Shown here: one piece after another, positions 1-9,511 of the stretch
Position numbering within the stretch: the stretch's first letter is position 1
Layout of the letters: each line of letters starts with the position of its first letter
DNA from: Oceanicola sp. D3
GTDB lineage: Bacteria > Pseudomonadota > Alphaproteobacteria > Rhodobacterales > Rhodobacteraceae
Direction of reading: 5' to 3'
Assembly: GCF_006351965.1 (NCBI RefSeq)
Contig: NZ_CP040932.1
Span: 372,001 to 436,000, forward strand
Length of the DNA stretch: 64,000 bases
Made by a program: the position numbers and the translations under genes
Notes under the pieces: model-generated
What the model saw: only the letters and a program-made list of their open reading frames with translations
Told to the model about the DNA's origin: nothing
Database searches by the model: none

Positions 1-377
1 TTTACAACCACGGCAAGATGAAGCGGGACTTCACCTATATCGACAATCTGGTGGAGGGTATCCGGCGGCTGGTTGATGTGCCGCCAGAGCGCGGTGCGCC
101 GGTGGGCGAGGCAGACAGCCTTTCGCCCGTGGCGCCGTGGCGCGTGGTGAACATCGGCAACGCCGCGCCGGTGGAGCTTGGCGCCTTCATCCAGGCCATC
201 GAAGAGGCGCTGGGCCAGCGGGCGGAGAAGAACATGATGGAAATGCAGCCCGGCGATGTGCCTGCGACCTGGGCCGATACCCGCCTGCTCACCGATCTGG
301 TTGGGGCGATGCCGCAGACCAGTTTGCAGGATGGCGTGCGCGCCTTTGTTGAATGGTACGACAAGCACTACGCCTGA
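1..377 (+). CDS. UDP-glucuronate 4-epimerase-like protein, C-terminal part (cut by the window start)
   Basis: The reading frame is open from base 3, with Y-N-H-G-K before the first internal Met, so the start lies outside the window. The motif NHGKMKRDFTYIDNLV is the hallmark of the C-terminal substrate domain of extended SDR epimerases of the UDP-glucuronate 4-epimerase (CapI) type. The end (ADTRLLTDLVG, then GVRAFVEWYDKHY) also matches that family. It would turn UDP-GlcA into UDP-GalA in the cytoplasm. The UDP-glucose dehydrogenase that makes its substrate lies 0.9 kb downstream. The Rossmann domain is not visible, so the exact sugar is inferred. Confidence 0.8.
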   Translation, partial: YNHGKMKRDFTYIDNLVEGIRRLVDVPPERGAPVGEADSLSPVAPWRVVNIGNAAPVELGAFIQAIEEALGQRAEKNMMEMQPGDVPATWADTRLLTDLVGAMPQTSLQDGVRAFVEWYDKHYA

Positions 378-472
378 GGGCAGCCTGAGCGCTCGGCAAC
401 GGGCGGGTGCGGCGGCTTAGGTGGGCAGGCAATGGGCCAGAGCCGGGGGCCCATTGCGTTGAGGTGCCCTGC

Positions 473-1105
473 CTATCCGGCGAAGTTCTGGGCGATGTAG
501 AGCGAGCCGCAGGCCTTGCCTCTGGGGTCGAGGGCAATGGCGGAGGCGGCCATCTTGTACTTGCGTGCAAGAATGTTCACCCGGTGGTCGGGAGAGTCCA
601 TCCAGAGCGCCACGGTGTAGCGGGCGAGTGAGCCGTAGCTGTGCCGCCCGATGGGCGTTCCGTCAGGCGTGGTGAACTTGCACTGCGCGGCGTTGCTTAT
701 CTTGTAACCACGCTGGCCCTCAACCTTGTAGAGCGCGACGCGGGCAATGTTCTCGGAGCCGCGGCGGACCTTGAGGCCAGAGGCGAGAATACGCGCCTTC
801 ACGGTTGCCCGGCCCGGCCGGGTGGACTTGTGGCTTAGCGTGCTTTTCGAGGCCATCCAGTTGGCGTGTCCGAAGGCCGTATCCCGCAACGGTGCCGCGC
901 CTGCCAGCCGGGGTAGCCCCTTTTGGCACCGCTGATAATTTACCTCTACCGCAATCACCGCGTCCAGCAACGGCTGGTCAAGCCGCGCTGGGTTGATTGG
1001 GTTTTCCGCACCGGCCACATCCCCCCGGATGCAGCCGCTTGCAGTCGTTGACAGGCTCGCCACTGTCATCATGGCCCCGAAGGCCAGGCGAAATGCCTTG
1101 TGCAT
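473..1105 (-). CDS. CAP-domain (SCP/YkwD-like) secreted protein
   Basis: A 210-residue protein with an N-terminal signal sequence (basic start, hydrophobic stretch, TASGC near residue 25). It may be cut by signal peptidase I or, less typically, lipidated on that Cys. The mature part has CAP-superfamily landmarks: HANWMA near residue 80, GSENIA in the middle, W-M-D-S-P-D-H-R-V-N-I-L near residue 175 and IAQNFAG at the end. Bacterial CAP proteins are extracytoplasmic and mostly of unknown activity. It is divergent from ugd across 171 bp and convergent with the epimerase fragment, so it is probably a single-gene unit. Confidence 0.8.
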   Translation of the reverse strand: MHKAFRLAFGAMMTVASLSTTASGCIRGDVAGAENPINPARLDQPLLDAVIAVEVNYQRCQKGLPRLAGAAPLRDTAFGHANWMASKSTLSHKSTRPGRATVKARILASGLKVRRGSENIARVALYKVEGQRGYKISNAAQCKFTTPDGTPIGRHSYGSLARYTVALWMDSPDHRVNILARKYKMAASAIALDPRGKACGSLYIAQNFAG

Positions 1106-1276
1106 TGGTTACCTCAAGCATCTGGCCCCCACCATCTGCTCTGATCTCAGCCAACCCTTTCGCTTGGGCGATTTTAAGGCGCGAATGAGGAAACTCGGAT
1201 GCACAAGTTGCATTTTCCCGCTGCTCCCGCCATTGAGAAAACCGTCATAGCCGCCGCGCGGAAGGATTGTTGAACC

Positions 1277-2632
1277 ATGAAGATTGCAATGATTGGCACG
1301 GGCTACGTTGGCCTCGTCTCAGGTGTGTGTTTTTCGGACTTCGGGCATGAGGTTGTCTGCGTTGACAAGAACCCCGAGAAGGTGGCGCAGCTGACGCGGG
1401 GCGAGGTGCCGATTTACGAGCCCGGCCTTGATGTGCTGATGGCAAAGAACGTGGCCGCCGGGCGCTTGAGCTTTACCGAAGAGTTGGCCCCTGCCGTGGC
1501 GGGTGCCGATGCGGTGTTTATTGCCGTGGGCACGCCCACCCGCCGGGGCGATGGCCATGCCGACCTGACCTATGTGTTCGCCGCCGCCGAAGAGATCGCC
1601 CAGTCGCTCGACGGGTTTACCGTGGTTGTCACCAAGTCGACGGTGCCGGTGGGCACCAACCGCAAGGTTTATGAGATCATCGCCAAGACCTGCGAAGAAG
1701 GCAGCTTTGACGTGGCCTCCAACCCCGAGTTCCTGCGCGAGGGCGCGGCCATCGACGATTTCATGCGGCCTGACCGCGTGGTGGTGGGCGTGGAGACAGA
1801 GCCGGCCAAGGCGGTGATGGGCGATATCTACCGCCCGCTGTTCCTGCGCGACTTTCCCATCGTCTACACCGATCTGGAGTCGGCGGAGATGATCAAATAC
1901 GCGGCCAACGCTTTTCTCGCCACGAAGATCACCTTCATCAACGAGATCGCCATGCTCTGCGAGCGTGTCGGCGCCGATATCAAATCTGTCTCCAAGGGCA
2001 TGGGCCTTGATGGGCGGATCGGTAACAAGTTTCTCCACGCGGGGCCGGGCTATGGCGGCTCCTGCTTTCCGAAAGACACCAAGGCGCTGGCCCGGATCGG
2101 GCAGGACCATGCGGTGCCGCTGGAGATCACCGAGGCCGTTATTGCCGTGAACGAGGACATGAAGCGCCGGATGGTGGAGAAGCTGCGCGATCTTTGCGGC
2201 GGCTCCTTCAATGCCAAGAAGATCGCTGTGCTGGGTGTGACCTTCAAGCCGAACACCGATGACATGCGCGAGGCCCCGAGCCTTACCATTGTGCCCGCGC
2301 TGGTGGGCGGGGGCGCGGATGTGCGGGTGGTGGATCCGCAGGGCCGCCGCGAGGGCGAGGCGCTGTTGCCCGGCGTCACTTGGGAAGAAGACCCTTACGC
2401 CGCCGCCGAGGGCGCGGATGTGCTGGTGCTGCTCACCGAGTGGAACGAGTTTCGCGCGCTCGACCTGTCGCGTGTGGCCGAGTCGATGGCGACCGCGCAT
2501 ATGGCCGACCTGCGCAACATCTACTCCGCAGAAGATGCGCGGGAGGCCGGGTTTGATGCCTATGTTTGCGTTGGCCGCCCCGACGCGGAAGGCATGCAGG
2601 ACAAACCGGATCTGACGGCGGTGGCGGGCTGA
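1277..2632 (+). CDS. ugd: UDP-glucose 6-dehydrogenase
   Basis: 451 residues, the usual length for the family. It oxidises UDP-glucose to UDP-glucuronate with two NAD+. The N-terminal Rossmann motif is MIGTGYVGLVSG. The active-site block GPGYGGSCFPKDTKAL near residue 260 carries the catalytic Cys. The central KYAANAFLATKITFINE and the C-terminal VTFKPNTDDMREAPS segments are also family signatures. A GGAAGGA element about 10 bp upstream supports the ATG. It opens a same-strand run of polysaccharide genes and feeds the epimerase fragment at the window edge. Confidence 0.97.
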   Translation: MKIAMIGTGYVGLVSGVCFSDFGHEVVCVDKNPEKVAQLTRGEVPIYEPGLDVLMAKNVAAGRLSFTEELAPAVAGADAVFIAVGTPTRRGDGHADLTYVFAAAEEIAQSLDGFTVVVTKSTVPVGTNRKVYEIIAKTCEEGSFDVASNPEFLREGAAIDDFMRPDRVVVGVETEPAKAVMGDIYRPLFLRDFPIVYTDLESAEMIKYAANAFLATKITFINEIAMLCERVGADIKSVSKGMGLDGRIGNKFLHAGPGYGGSCFPKDTKALARIGQDHAVPLEITEAVIAVNEDMKRRMVEKLRDLCGGSFNAKKIAVLGVTFKPNTDDMREAPSLTIVPALVGGGADVRVVDPQGRREGEALLPGVTWEEDPYAAAEGADVLVLLTEWNEFRALDLSRVAESMATAHMADLRNIYSAEDAREAGFDAYVCVGRPDAEGMQDKPDLTAVAG

Positions 2633-2653
2633 GGCAAAACGGGGGCCGGGCCG

Positions 2654-3313
2654 GTGAATGCGGGCAAACGGGCCTTTGACATCACCTTGGCGCTGGCCCT
2701 GCTGGTGCCCGGGTTGCCACTGATGGCCCTGCTCTGGTGCCTCGTCGCCCTGAAGGATGGCCTGCCCGCCTTTTACACCTCCGAGCGGATGCGAGCGCCA
2801 GGCCGGCCATTTCGGCTGTACAAGATCCGCACCATGAGCATTGCACGAGGGGGGCCGGAAAGGGGGGTTTCCGGTGGCGACAAGGCCGGGCGGATCACCC
2901 CGCTGGGCCGTACATTGCGCCGCTTCCGCTTTGACGAGTTGCCGCAACTCTTCAACGTGCTGAAGGGCGATATGAGCTTTGTCGGCCCGCGCCCGCCGAT
3001 GCGCCAATATGTTGAGCAGTTTCCCGAGCTTTATGGCGAGGTGCTGAAGAGTCGGCCCGGTATTACCGGCCTGGCCACGATCATGCACCACAGCCACGAG
3101 GAAAAGCTGTTGAAGAACAGCCGGTCGGCAGAGGAGACCGAGGAGATCTATGTGAAGCGCTGCGTGCCCCGGAAGGCCGCGATTGACCTGCTCTACAGCC
3201 GGCGGCAGAGCTTTTGCTTCGATCTCTACATTCTTTACCTGACGATGGGGAAGTTGATGTCTCTCCCCGGGGCGCGGCTGCAAAGGCTGCGGGCCAAGGC
3301 CGCGCGGGTGTAA
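2654..3313 (+). CDS. Initiating sugar-phosphate transferase (bacterial sugar transferase, PglC-like)
   Basis: 219 residues starting with GTG, 21 bp after ugd. A short hydrophobic N-terminus (LALALLVPGLPLMALLWCLV) is followed by the catalytic domain with RPFRLYKIRTM, LRRFRFDELPQLFNVL, GDMSFVGPRP and SRPGITGLA. These are signatures of polyprenol-phosphate sugar-1-phosphate transferases. It lacks the four-helix N-terminal domain of WbaP/WcaJ types and therefore resembles the small monotopic PglC class. It should load the first sugar onto undecaprenyl phosphate on the inner face of the cytoplasmic membrane. The sugar itself cannot be read from sequence. Confidence 0.9.
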   Translation: MNAGKRAFDITLALALLVPGLPLMALLWCLVALKDGLPAFYTSERMRAPGRPFRLYKIRTMSIARGGPERGVSGGDKAGRITPLGRTLRRFRFDELPQLFNVLKGDMSFVGPRPPMRQYVEQFPELYGEVLKSRPGITGLATIMHHSHEEKLLKNSRSAEETEEIYVKRCVPRKAAIDLLYSRRQSFCFDLYILYLTMGKLMSLPGARLQRLRAKAARV

Positions 3314-3550
3314 GCCGCTGCCGCCAGAGAATGAGTTTGGTTAACCCAATCTAGATACTCTGGCGATATTCCAACCACGAACAGTGACCGGGACGGGCCA
3401 AGGGCCTTGTTCGCAGGTTGAGGGCCCGGTGGCGGGCTTGGTTTACGGGCGTTCGCGCCACGGTGGGGCTGTGCGCCATTGCCGGGTGACGCGCCCTTGC
3501 GTGGAAATGCGTGTGAAAATGGAGAGCAGAATGCCGGGCTGGGCCGTGGG

Positions 3551-4468
3551 ATGAAACTGGTGATTACAGGTGCGCTGGGCTTCATCGGCCAGAACCTTGC
3601 ACGATATCTCCGCGCTTCAGGCCTGCCCTGCACCCTGATCGGGATCGACCGCTACAGCGATGCCGGGGCGGAAGAACGTGCGGTGTTCGACACGCTGCAC
3701 ATCGGCTGCTTCACCAGCGATACCGCCCTTGCCCTGGCGGCGGGCGCAGATGTTGTTGTTCACCTTGCTGCGCAGGCCTCGGTGCAGCAGAGCATGATCG
3801 ACCCGCTCGGCACCTATGAAAACAACGTGGCCCGCAGCCATCGGCTGATTGACCATCTGCGCAGGCACGCACCGGGCGTGCATTTTATCTTTGCCTCAAC
3901 CGGGGCCGTTTCGCAGGATGAAGGGCCGATTGATGAGCGGGCCAGCGCCAACCCGGCTTCGCCCTATGGCGCCTCGAAGCTGGCCACCGAAGCCTTGCTG
4001 CGCGCCTACAGCAGCACCTGGGATTTCACGGCGCTGACGCTGAGGTTTTCCAACGTGTATGGCCCGTATTCACGGCGGCAGGGCGGGGTGATTCCGCAGT
4101 TTTGCCGCAAGGTGCTTGGAGAAGGTCGGATCACCGTTAATGGCGATGGCCGGCAAACGCGCGATTACATCTATGTTGATGATATTTCGCAGGCGATTGT
4201 CACCGCCATCGAGACCCGCGCCAAGGGGCTTTATCAACTCGGAACGGGGGTTGAGACCCCGCTGATGGGTGTGGTGGAGATCTTCCGCAGCCTCTGCGCC
4301 CGGCACCCGCCGCAGCTGGCCAGAGGCCCGGCGCTGGCGGGTGAGATCCGGCACAACTGCGCCAATATTGCCCGGGCCACGGCCGAGTTGGGCTTTGTGC
4401 CACGCCACAGTATACACGACGGCATCGCCCGGACGTTGCGGTGGTATGAATCGGAATATGTAAGCTAG
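3551..4468 (+). CDS. NAD-dependent epimerase/dehydratase (GalE-like)
   Basis: The chosen ATG (3551) places the Rossmann motif at the very N-terminus (MKLVITGALGFIGQNLA). An upstream TTG in frame (3479) would add 24 low-complexity residues without support. The catalytic YxxxK is seen in PYGASKLATE, with an upstream FASTGAV strand carrying Ser/Thr. The C-terminal substrate domain has RFSNVYGPYSR and DGRQTRDYIYVDD. It is an extended SDR that interconverts nucleotide sugars, most like UDP-glucose 4-epimerases. At 305 residues it is slightly short. It is preceded by 237 bp without a recognisable gene. Confidence 0.85.
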   Translation: MKLVITGALGFIGQNLARYLRASGLPCTLIGIDRYSDAGAEERAVFDTLHIGCFTSDTALALAAGADVVVHLAAQASVQQSMIDPLGTYENNVARSHRLIDHLRRHAPGVHFIFASTGAVSQDEGPIDERASANPASPYGASKLATEALLRAYSSTWDFTALTLRFSNVYGPYSRRQGGVIPQFCRKVLGEGRITVNGDGRQTRDYIYVDDISQAIVTAIETRAKGLYQLGTGVETPLMGVVEIFRSLCARHPPQLARGPALAGEIRHNCANIARATAELGFVPRHSIHDGIARTLRWYESEYVS

Positions 4469-4490
4469 CCGGAACGGGGAGCTGCGACAG

Positions 4491-5345
4491 ATGAAGTTGC
4501 TGGTGTTCGGAGAAACCGGACAGGTCGCGCGGGAGATCGCCGCGCTCGCGGGCGAAGACCTGACGATAGAGACGGTGCCGCGAAGCCGTGCCGATTTTGC
4601 AGAGCCCGATGCGGCGTCGCAGGTGGTTGCGCAGTGTGATGCGGATGCGGTGATCAATGCCGTGGCCTATACGGCGGTGGACAAGGCGGAAGAGGAAGAG
4701 GCGCTTGCGCGGCAGATCAATGCCGTGACGCCGGGCGCGATTGCGCGGGCCTGCGCCGGGAAGGGCCTGCCCTTTGTGCATATCTCGACCGACTACGTCT
4801 TTAACGGAAGCGGCACTACGCCGCGCAGCCCCGACGCCGCGGTTGCCCCGCTGGGGGCCTATGGCCGCACCAAGCTCGCCGGAGAAGAGGCGGTGCGGGC
4901 GGCGGGCGGTGTGTATGTCATCTTGCGCACCTCTTGGGTGTTTTCGGCCCATGGCGCGAACTTCGTGAAGACGATGCTTCGGCTGGGCGCTGAGCGCGAG
5001 CGGCTGACCATCGTGGATGACCAGCGTGGCGGGCCGACCGCAGCGGCGGACATCGCAGGAGCCTGCGTGGCCATGGCCCGGGCGCTGACGCAAGCGCCCG
5101 AAAAGAGCGGCACCTATCACTATTCCGGCGCGCCGGATGTGAGCTGGGCAGAGTTCGCCCGCGAGATATTTGCCCGCGCGAAGCTTCCCTGCGAGGTCGC
5201 GCCGATCCCCAGCAGCGACTACCCAACGCCCGCCGCCCGCCCGCTGAACTCGCGGCTCGACTGCCGCGCCAGTGAGGCAACCTTCGGCCTGCCGCGCCCC
5301 GATTGGCGGGTGGCGCTGGACAGGGTGCTGAGCCAGCAGACGTGA
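4491..5345 (+). CDS. rfbD: dTDP-4-dehydrorhamnose reductase
   Basis: 284 residues. It carries out the last step of dTDP-L-rhamnose synthesis, reducing dTDP-4-dehydro-L-rhamnose with NAD(P)H. Visible signatures are LVFGETGQVAREIA (nucleotide binding), NAVAYTAVDKAEEE, HISTDYVFNGS, YGRTKLAGEEAV (catalytic YxxxK) and RTSWVFSAHGANFVKTM. Its order here is rfbD-C-B-A, with only 61 bp to rfbC. It follows the epimerase gene by 22 bp. Confidence 0.96.
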   Translation: MKLLVFGETGQVAREIAALAGEDLTIETVPRSRADFAEPDAASQVVAQCDADAVINAVAYTAVDKAEEEEALARQINAVTPGAIARACAGKGLPFVHISTDYVFNGSGTTPRSPDAAVAPLGAYGRTKLAGEEAVRAAGGVYVILRTSWVFSAHGANFVKTMLRLGAERERLTIVDDQRGGPTAAADIAGACVAMARALTQAPEKSGTYHYSGAPDVSWAEFAREIFARAKLPCEVAPIPSSDYPTPAARPLNSRLDCRASEATFGLPRPDWRVALDRVLSQQT

Positions 5346-5406
5346 CCTGAACTTCCGTGGCCGAAACGCCCGGGCAACCGCAATTCGAGCAGCAGAGCGA
5401 CGCAAC

Positions 5407-5976
5407 GTGAAGATCGAAGAAACTCCCCTCCCCGGTGTGCTTGTCATCACCCCGCCCCGGTTCGGCGACCATCGCGGCTTCTTTGCCGAAACCTATTCGC
5501 AGCCCAAACTTGCCGAAGCGGGTGTGGAGATGGTGTTTGTGCAGGACAACCATTCGATGAGCCGACAGGCCCCCACCCTGCGCGGGCTGCATTTTCAGGC
5601 GCCGCCGCGCGCGCAGGACAAGCTGGTGCGCTGCGGTCGGGGCGCTTTGTTTGATGTGGCGGTGGATATCCGCAAGGGCAGCCCGACCTATGGCCAATGG
5701 TATGGTGCGGAGCTGACCGAGGATAACGGCCGCCAGCTTTTGGTGCCGGCGGGCTTTGCCCATGGCTTCGTGACACGGGTGCCGGACACCGAGATCATCT
5801 ACAAATGCACCGACACCTACGCCCCCGAGACGGAAGGCGCATTGCTGTGGAGCGATCCGGACATCGGGATCGACTGGGGCCTCGACGGCGCGGCACCGGT
5901 GCTATCGGAAAAAGACGCGGCGGCGACACGGCTCGACGGCTTTGACAGCCCGTTCATCTGGGAGGGCGGCGCATGA
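5407..5976 (+). CDS. rfbC: dTDP-4-dehydrorhamnose 3,5-epimerase
   Basis: 189 residues from a GTG start. This cupin-fold enzyme converts dTDP-4-dehydro-6-deoxyglucose to dTDP-4-dehydrorhamnose. The family block [10 protein letters not shown]...LRGLHFQ (active-site His in GLHFQ), the KLVRC segment, and [11 protein letters not shown] followed by [17 protein letters not shown] are all present. Its stop overlaps the rfbB start by 4 bp (ATGA), which implies translational coupling within the rhamnose operon. Confidence 0.96.
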   Translation: MKIEETPLPGVLVITPPRFGDHRGFFAETYSQPKLAEAGVEMVFVQDNHSMSRQAPTLRGLHFQAPPRAQDKLVRCGRGALFDVAVDIRKGSPTYGQWYGAELTEDNGRQLLVPAGFAHGFVTRVPDTEIIYKCTDTYAPETEGALLWSDPDIGIDWGLDGAAPVLSEKDAAATRLDGFDSPFIWEGGA

Positions 5977-7010
5977 AGCTGCTGGTGACAGGAGGCGCGG
6001 GCTTTATTGGCTCGGCGGTTGTGCGGCGCGCCATCCGGCAGGGCCATGAGGTGGTGAACCTCGATGCCCTGACCTATGCCGCCTGCCTCGAAAACGTGGC
6101 CAGCGTGGCAAACCATCCGGGCTATCGCTTCGAGCATGCCGATATCCGCGACCGGCCCGCGCTGGATGCGATTTTGGCCCGGCACAAGCCGGATGCGATC
6201 ATGCATCTGGCCGCCGAGAGCCATGTGGACAGGTCGATCGACGGCCCCGCGACCTTTATCGAAACCAATGTGCTCGGCACCTTTCACCTGCTGGAAGCGG
6301 CCCGCGCCTATTGGCAGGAGTCCGGGCGGCCAGAGACGTTTCGGTTTCATCACGTGAGCACCGATGAGGTGTTTGGCTCGCTGGGCGCGGAAGGCCAGTT
6401 TACCGAAACCACGCCCTACGACCCGCGCAGCCCCTATTCGGCCTCGAAGGCCAGCTCCGACCATCTGGTGCGGGCTTGGCACGAGACCTATGGCTTGCCG
6501 GTGGTGATGACCAATTGTTCCAACAATTACGGGCCTTTCCACTTCCCCGAAAAACTGGTGCCGGTGGTGATCCTGAACGCCTTGGAGGGCCAGCCGATTC
6601 CGGTGTACGGGCGGGGCGAAAACGTGCGGGACTGGCTCTATGTGGAGGACCACGCCGATGCGCTGCTGACGGTTATCGAGCGCGGCGTGCTGGGCCGAAG
6701 CTACAACATCGGCGGTGAAAACGAGGCGCGCAACATCGACCTTGTGCGGATGATCTGCGCCATTCTCGACGAAGCCCGCCCGGCACAGCGGCCCCGCGAG
6801 GAGCTCATCGCCTTTGTGGCAGACCGGCCCGGCCATGACCTGCGCTACGCCATCGACCCGAGCCGCATTGCCACAGAACTCGGCTGGCGGCCCTCGGTGA
6901 CCCTTCGCGAAGGGTTGGAGAAAACCGTGGCTTGGTATCTGGCAAATGAAGCCTGGTGGCAGGCGCTCCGCGACCGGGACGGTGTGGGCAAGCGGCTGGG
7001 AACCGGATGA
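5973..7010 (+). CDS. rfbB: dTDP-glucose 4,6-dehydratase
   Basis: 345 residues. It is an NAD+-dependent extended SDR producing dTDP-4-dehydro-6-deoxy-D-glucose. N-terminal [25 protein letters not shown], the catalytic [12 protein letters not shown] (Thr-Asp-Glu) and the [15 protein letters not shown] YxxxK motif are intact, as is [15 protein letters not shown]. It starts inside the rfbC stop (ATGA). A 198-bp gap separates it from rfbA, so rfbA may have an additional promoter. Confidence 0.97.
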   Translation: MKLLVTGGAGFIGSAVVRRAIRQGHEVVNLDALTYAACLENVASVANHPGYRFEHADIRDRPALDAILARHKPDAIMHLAAESHVDRSIDGPATFIETNVLGTFHLLEAARAYWQESGRPETFRFHHVSTDEVFGSLGAEGQFTETTPYDPRSPYSASKASSDHLVRAWHETYGLPVVMTNCSNNYGPFHFPEKLVPVVILNALEGQPIPVYGRGENVRDWLYVEDHADALLTVIERGVLGRSYNIGGENEARNIDLVRMICAILDEARPAQRPREELIAFVADRPGHDLRYAIDPSRIATELGWRPSVTLREGLEKTVAWYLANEAWWQALRDRDGVGKRLGTG

Positions 7011-7208
7011 GGCGAGCCGCGGCCCGGCCTGGGCAAATCGCGGTGAACAGGCAGGGCGAGATGACCGACGCTCGGTGATGAAACACCCTGCCGCATCCCC
7101 GACCTGATGGTTGTGGATTGATTAAGACGGGACGAAGCGCACAGAGGGCGCTGACGAAATAGCCGGCGCAGCCCCAAGGTAAGGGCGGACCGGCAAGAGA
7201 GGTTTGGA

Positions 7209-8081
7209 ATGGGCGAACGCAAGGGTATCATTCTGGCCGGGGGCACCGGCTCGCGGCTTTATCCGATCACCATGGGCGTGTCGAAGCAGCTGCTGCCGAT
7301 CTACGACAAGCCGATGATCTACTACCCGATTTCCGTGCTGATGCTGTCGGGCATCCGCGATATCGCGGTGATTACCACGCCGGAAGACGCCGAGCAGTTT
7401 CACCGCCTTCTGGGAGACGGCAGCCAATGGGGGGTGTCCTTCACCTACATCGCGCAGCCCTCGCCCGACGGGCTGGCGCAGGCTTTCATTCTGGCGGAAG
7501 ACTTCCTCGCCGGTGCGCCCTCGGCGCTGGTGCTGGGGGATAACATCTTTTTCGGGCACGGGCTGCCCGAACTGCTCCACGCGGCGGGCGACAAAGCCAC
7601 GGGCGGCACCGTTTTTGGCTACCGAGTGGCGGACCCGGAGCGCTATGGCGTGGTGGATTTTGATCCGGGCGGCAAGGTGCGCTCGATCATCGAAAAGCCG
7701 GAGACGCCGCCCTCGAACTACGCTGTCACGGGGCTTTACTTCGTTGATGGCACGGCACCCGAGCGGGCGCGGCAGGTGAAGCCATCGGCGCGTGGCGAGC
7801 TGGAGATTACGACCCTGCTGGAGAGCTACCTTGCCGACGGCCAGCTGGACGTGGAGCTGATGGGCCGGGGCTATGCCTGGCTGGATACCGGCACCCATGG
7901 CAGCCTGCTGGACGCGGGCAACTTTGTGCGCACGCTTGAGCAGCGGCAGGGGTTGCAGACCGGCTCGCTCGAAGAGATCGCCTTTTCCCTCGGATGGATC
8001 ACGCGGGAGCAGCTGATTGACCGCGCGAAGCTCTTTTCCAAAAACGAATATGGTGCCTATCTGCTTGGCCTGCTTAATTAA
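7209..8081 (+). CDS. rfbA: Glucose-1-phosphate thymidylyltransferase
   Basis: 290 residues. It catalyses dTTP + glucose-1-phosphate to dTDP-glucose, the entry step of the rhamnose pathway. The nucleotidyltransferase signature [19 protein letters not shown], then [29 protein letters not shown] and the C-terminal [17 protein letters not shown] are all seen. An AGAGAGG element lies 8 bp before the ATG. With rfbD, rfbC and rfbB it completes the four-enzyme dTDP-L-rhamnose set. Confidence 0.97.
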   Translation: MGERKGIILAGGTGSRLYPITMGVSKQLLPIYDKPMIYYPISVLMLSGIRDIAVITTPEDAEQFHRLLGDGSQWGVSFTYIAQPSPDGLAQAFILAEDFLAGAPSALVLGDNIFFGHGLPELLHAAGDKATGGTVFGYRVADPERYGVVDFDPGGKVRSIIEKPETPPSNYAVTGLYFVDGTAPERARQVKPSARGELEITTLLESYLADGQLDVELMGRGYAWLDTGTHGSLLDAGNFVRTLEQRQGLQTGSLEEIAFSLGWITREQLIDRAKLFSKNEYGAYLLGLLN

Positions 8082-8169
8082 TCCGCCCGCCCACAGGATT
8101 TCCTTTATTGCTGCCTGTTGTCGCCGCAATACTGCGCCATAGCCCGTGCGAGGCGCTGAGGAGCAGAGC

Positions 8170-9339
8170 ATGAAGATTGTTGTTTTGGGTGGAGACGGGT
8201 TTTGCGGCTGGCCGAATGCGCTGCATCTGTCGGCGCGCGGGCATGATGTGATTATCGTCGACAACCTCTCTCGCCGGAAGATCGACATTGAGCTGGAAGT
8301 GGAGAGCCTCACGCCGATCCGCCCCATCGGGGAGCGGCTGCGGGTGTGGAAAGAGCTGACGGGCCGCGAGATTGGCTTTCATGACTTCACGGTGGGCGAG
8401 CACTATCACCGGCTGCTGACGCTGTTTGCCGAGGAAAAGCCGGATGCGGTGATTCACTTTGCCGAGCAACGCGCCGCGCCCTATTCGATGAAATCCAGCG
8501 CGCACAAGCGCTACACGGTGTCCAACAACCTGAACGCCACCAATGATGTGCTTTCGGCCATCGTGGAAAGCGGACAGGATATTCACCTTGTGCATCTCGG
8601 AACGATGGGGGTGTATGGCTACGGCACCGCCGGGATGAAGATTCCGGAGGGTTACCTGAAGGTGAAGGTGGACACGCCGGAGGGGCTGACGGAAACCGAT
8701 ATTCTCTACCCCACCAACCCCGGCTCGATCTACCACATGACCAAGAGCCAGGATCAGTTATTCTTTGCGTTCTACAACAAGAACGACGGGGTGAAGATTA
8801 CCGATCTGCATCAGGGCATTGTCTGGGGCACCCAGACCGATGAGACCGCGATGGATGAGCGGCTGATCAACCGGTTCGACTATGATGGCGATTACGGCAC
8901 GGTGCTGAACCGCTTCATCATGCAGGCGGCGATTGACTATCCGATGACGGTGCATGGCACCGGCGGGCAGACGCGGGCCTTTATCCACATTCAGGACACG
9001 TGCCGCTGCATTGAGCTGGCGCTGATGAACCCGCCGCGGACCGGCGAGCGCGTCAACATTCTGAACCAGATGACCGAGACGCACCGGGTGCGGGATCTTG
9101 CGCAGTTGCTGCAAGAGCAGGTGGGGGCCGAGATTGCCTATCTGGAAAACCCCCGCAAGGAGGCGGCCGAGAACGACCTGCATGTGGCGAATGACCGGTT
9201 TCTCGGCATGGGGCTCGATCCGATCCGGCTTTCCGAAGGGGTCATCGCGGAAGTGCGTGAAATTGCGCAGAAGTATGCGGGGCGCTGCGACAGGTCCAAG
9301 ATCCCCTGTATGTCGACCTGGACGCAGGACCGTTCCTAG
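8170..9339 (+). CDS. sqdB: UDP-sulfoquinovose synthase
   Basis: 389 residues from ATG 8170 (GAGGAG just upstream); an in-frame GTG at 8146 is less likely. It converts UDP-glucose plus sulfite to UDP-sulfoquinovose. The specific SQD1/SqdB landmarks are all present: VLGGDGFCGWPNALHLS at the NAD site, HFAEQRAAPYSM, HLGTMGVYGYG (active-site Thr), SIYHMTKSQDQ (YxxxK), DLHQGIVWGTQTDET and the long C-terminal NDLHVANDRFLGMGL. In the known sulfolipid loci of purple bacteria sqdB sits with the glycosyltransferase genes sqdC/sqdD. Here it lies 88 bp after rfbA and just before a GT2 and a sulfotransferase, so it may serve a polysaccharide. Confidence 0.93.
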   Translation: MKIVVLGGDGFCGWPNALHLSARGHDVIIVDNLSRRKIDIELEVESLTPIRPIGERLRVWKELTGREIGFHDFTVGEHYHRLLTLFAEEKPDAVIHFAEQRAAPYSMKSSAHKRYTVSNNLNATNDVLSAIVESGQDIHLVHLGTMGVYGYGTAGMKIPEGYLKVKVDTPEGLTETDILYPTNPGSIYHMTKSQDQLFFAFYNKNDGVKITDLHQGIVWGTQTDETAMDERLINRFDYDGDYGTVLNRFIMQAAIDYPMTVHGTGGQTRAFIHIQDTCRCIELALMNPPRTGERVNILNQMTETHRVRDLAQLLQEQVGAEIAYLENPRKEAAENDLHVANDRFLGMGLDPIRLSEGVIAEVREIAQKYAGRCDRSKIPCMSTWTQDRS

Positions 9340-9511
9340 GGCCGCATTAACCGGCTTTTCACGGCTGTCTGCAAAACTCCGAAGAGCAAAAAAGCTGCCT
9401 GCGTCGAGGCGGGGGATGGGCGATTGCGGCGGCGTGCTGCCGTAGGTCCGTGATGAAGAACGGGCCAGCGCTCGCTCGGGCGGCTTTGCGGAGTGGAACT
9501 AGGGTTTGGGG

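Noticed and set aside
1319-3283. 654-residue antisense frame over ugd and the sugar transferase
   Set aside because: It crosses two firm genes on the opposite strand and has His/Arg-rich content typical of GC-rich shadow frames.
3314-3550. Possible gene in the 237-bp spacer before the GalE-like gene
   Set aside because: No start with a ribosome-binding site or conserved frame. It contains one TTAACC half-site and is probably leader sequence.
7011-7208. Possible small RNA in the rfbB-rfbA spacer
   Set aside because: No strong terminator or promoter pair could be recognised by eye.
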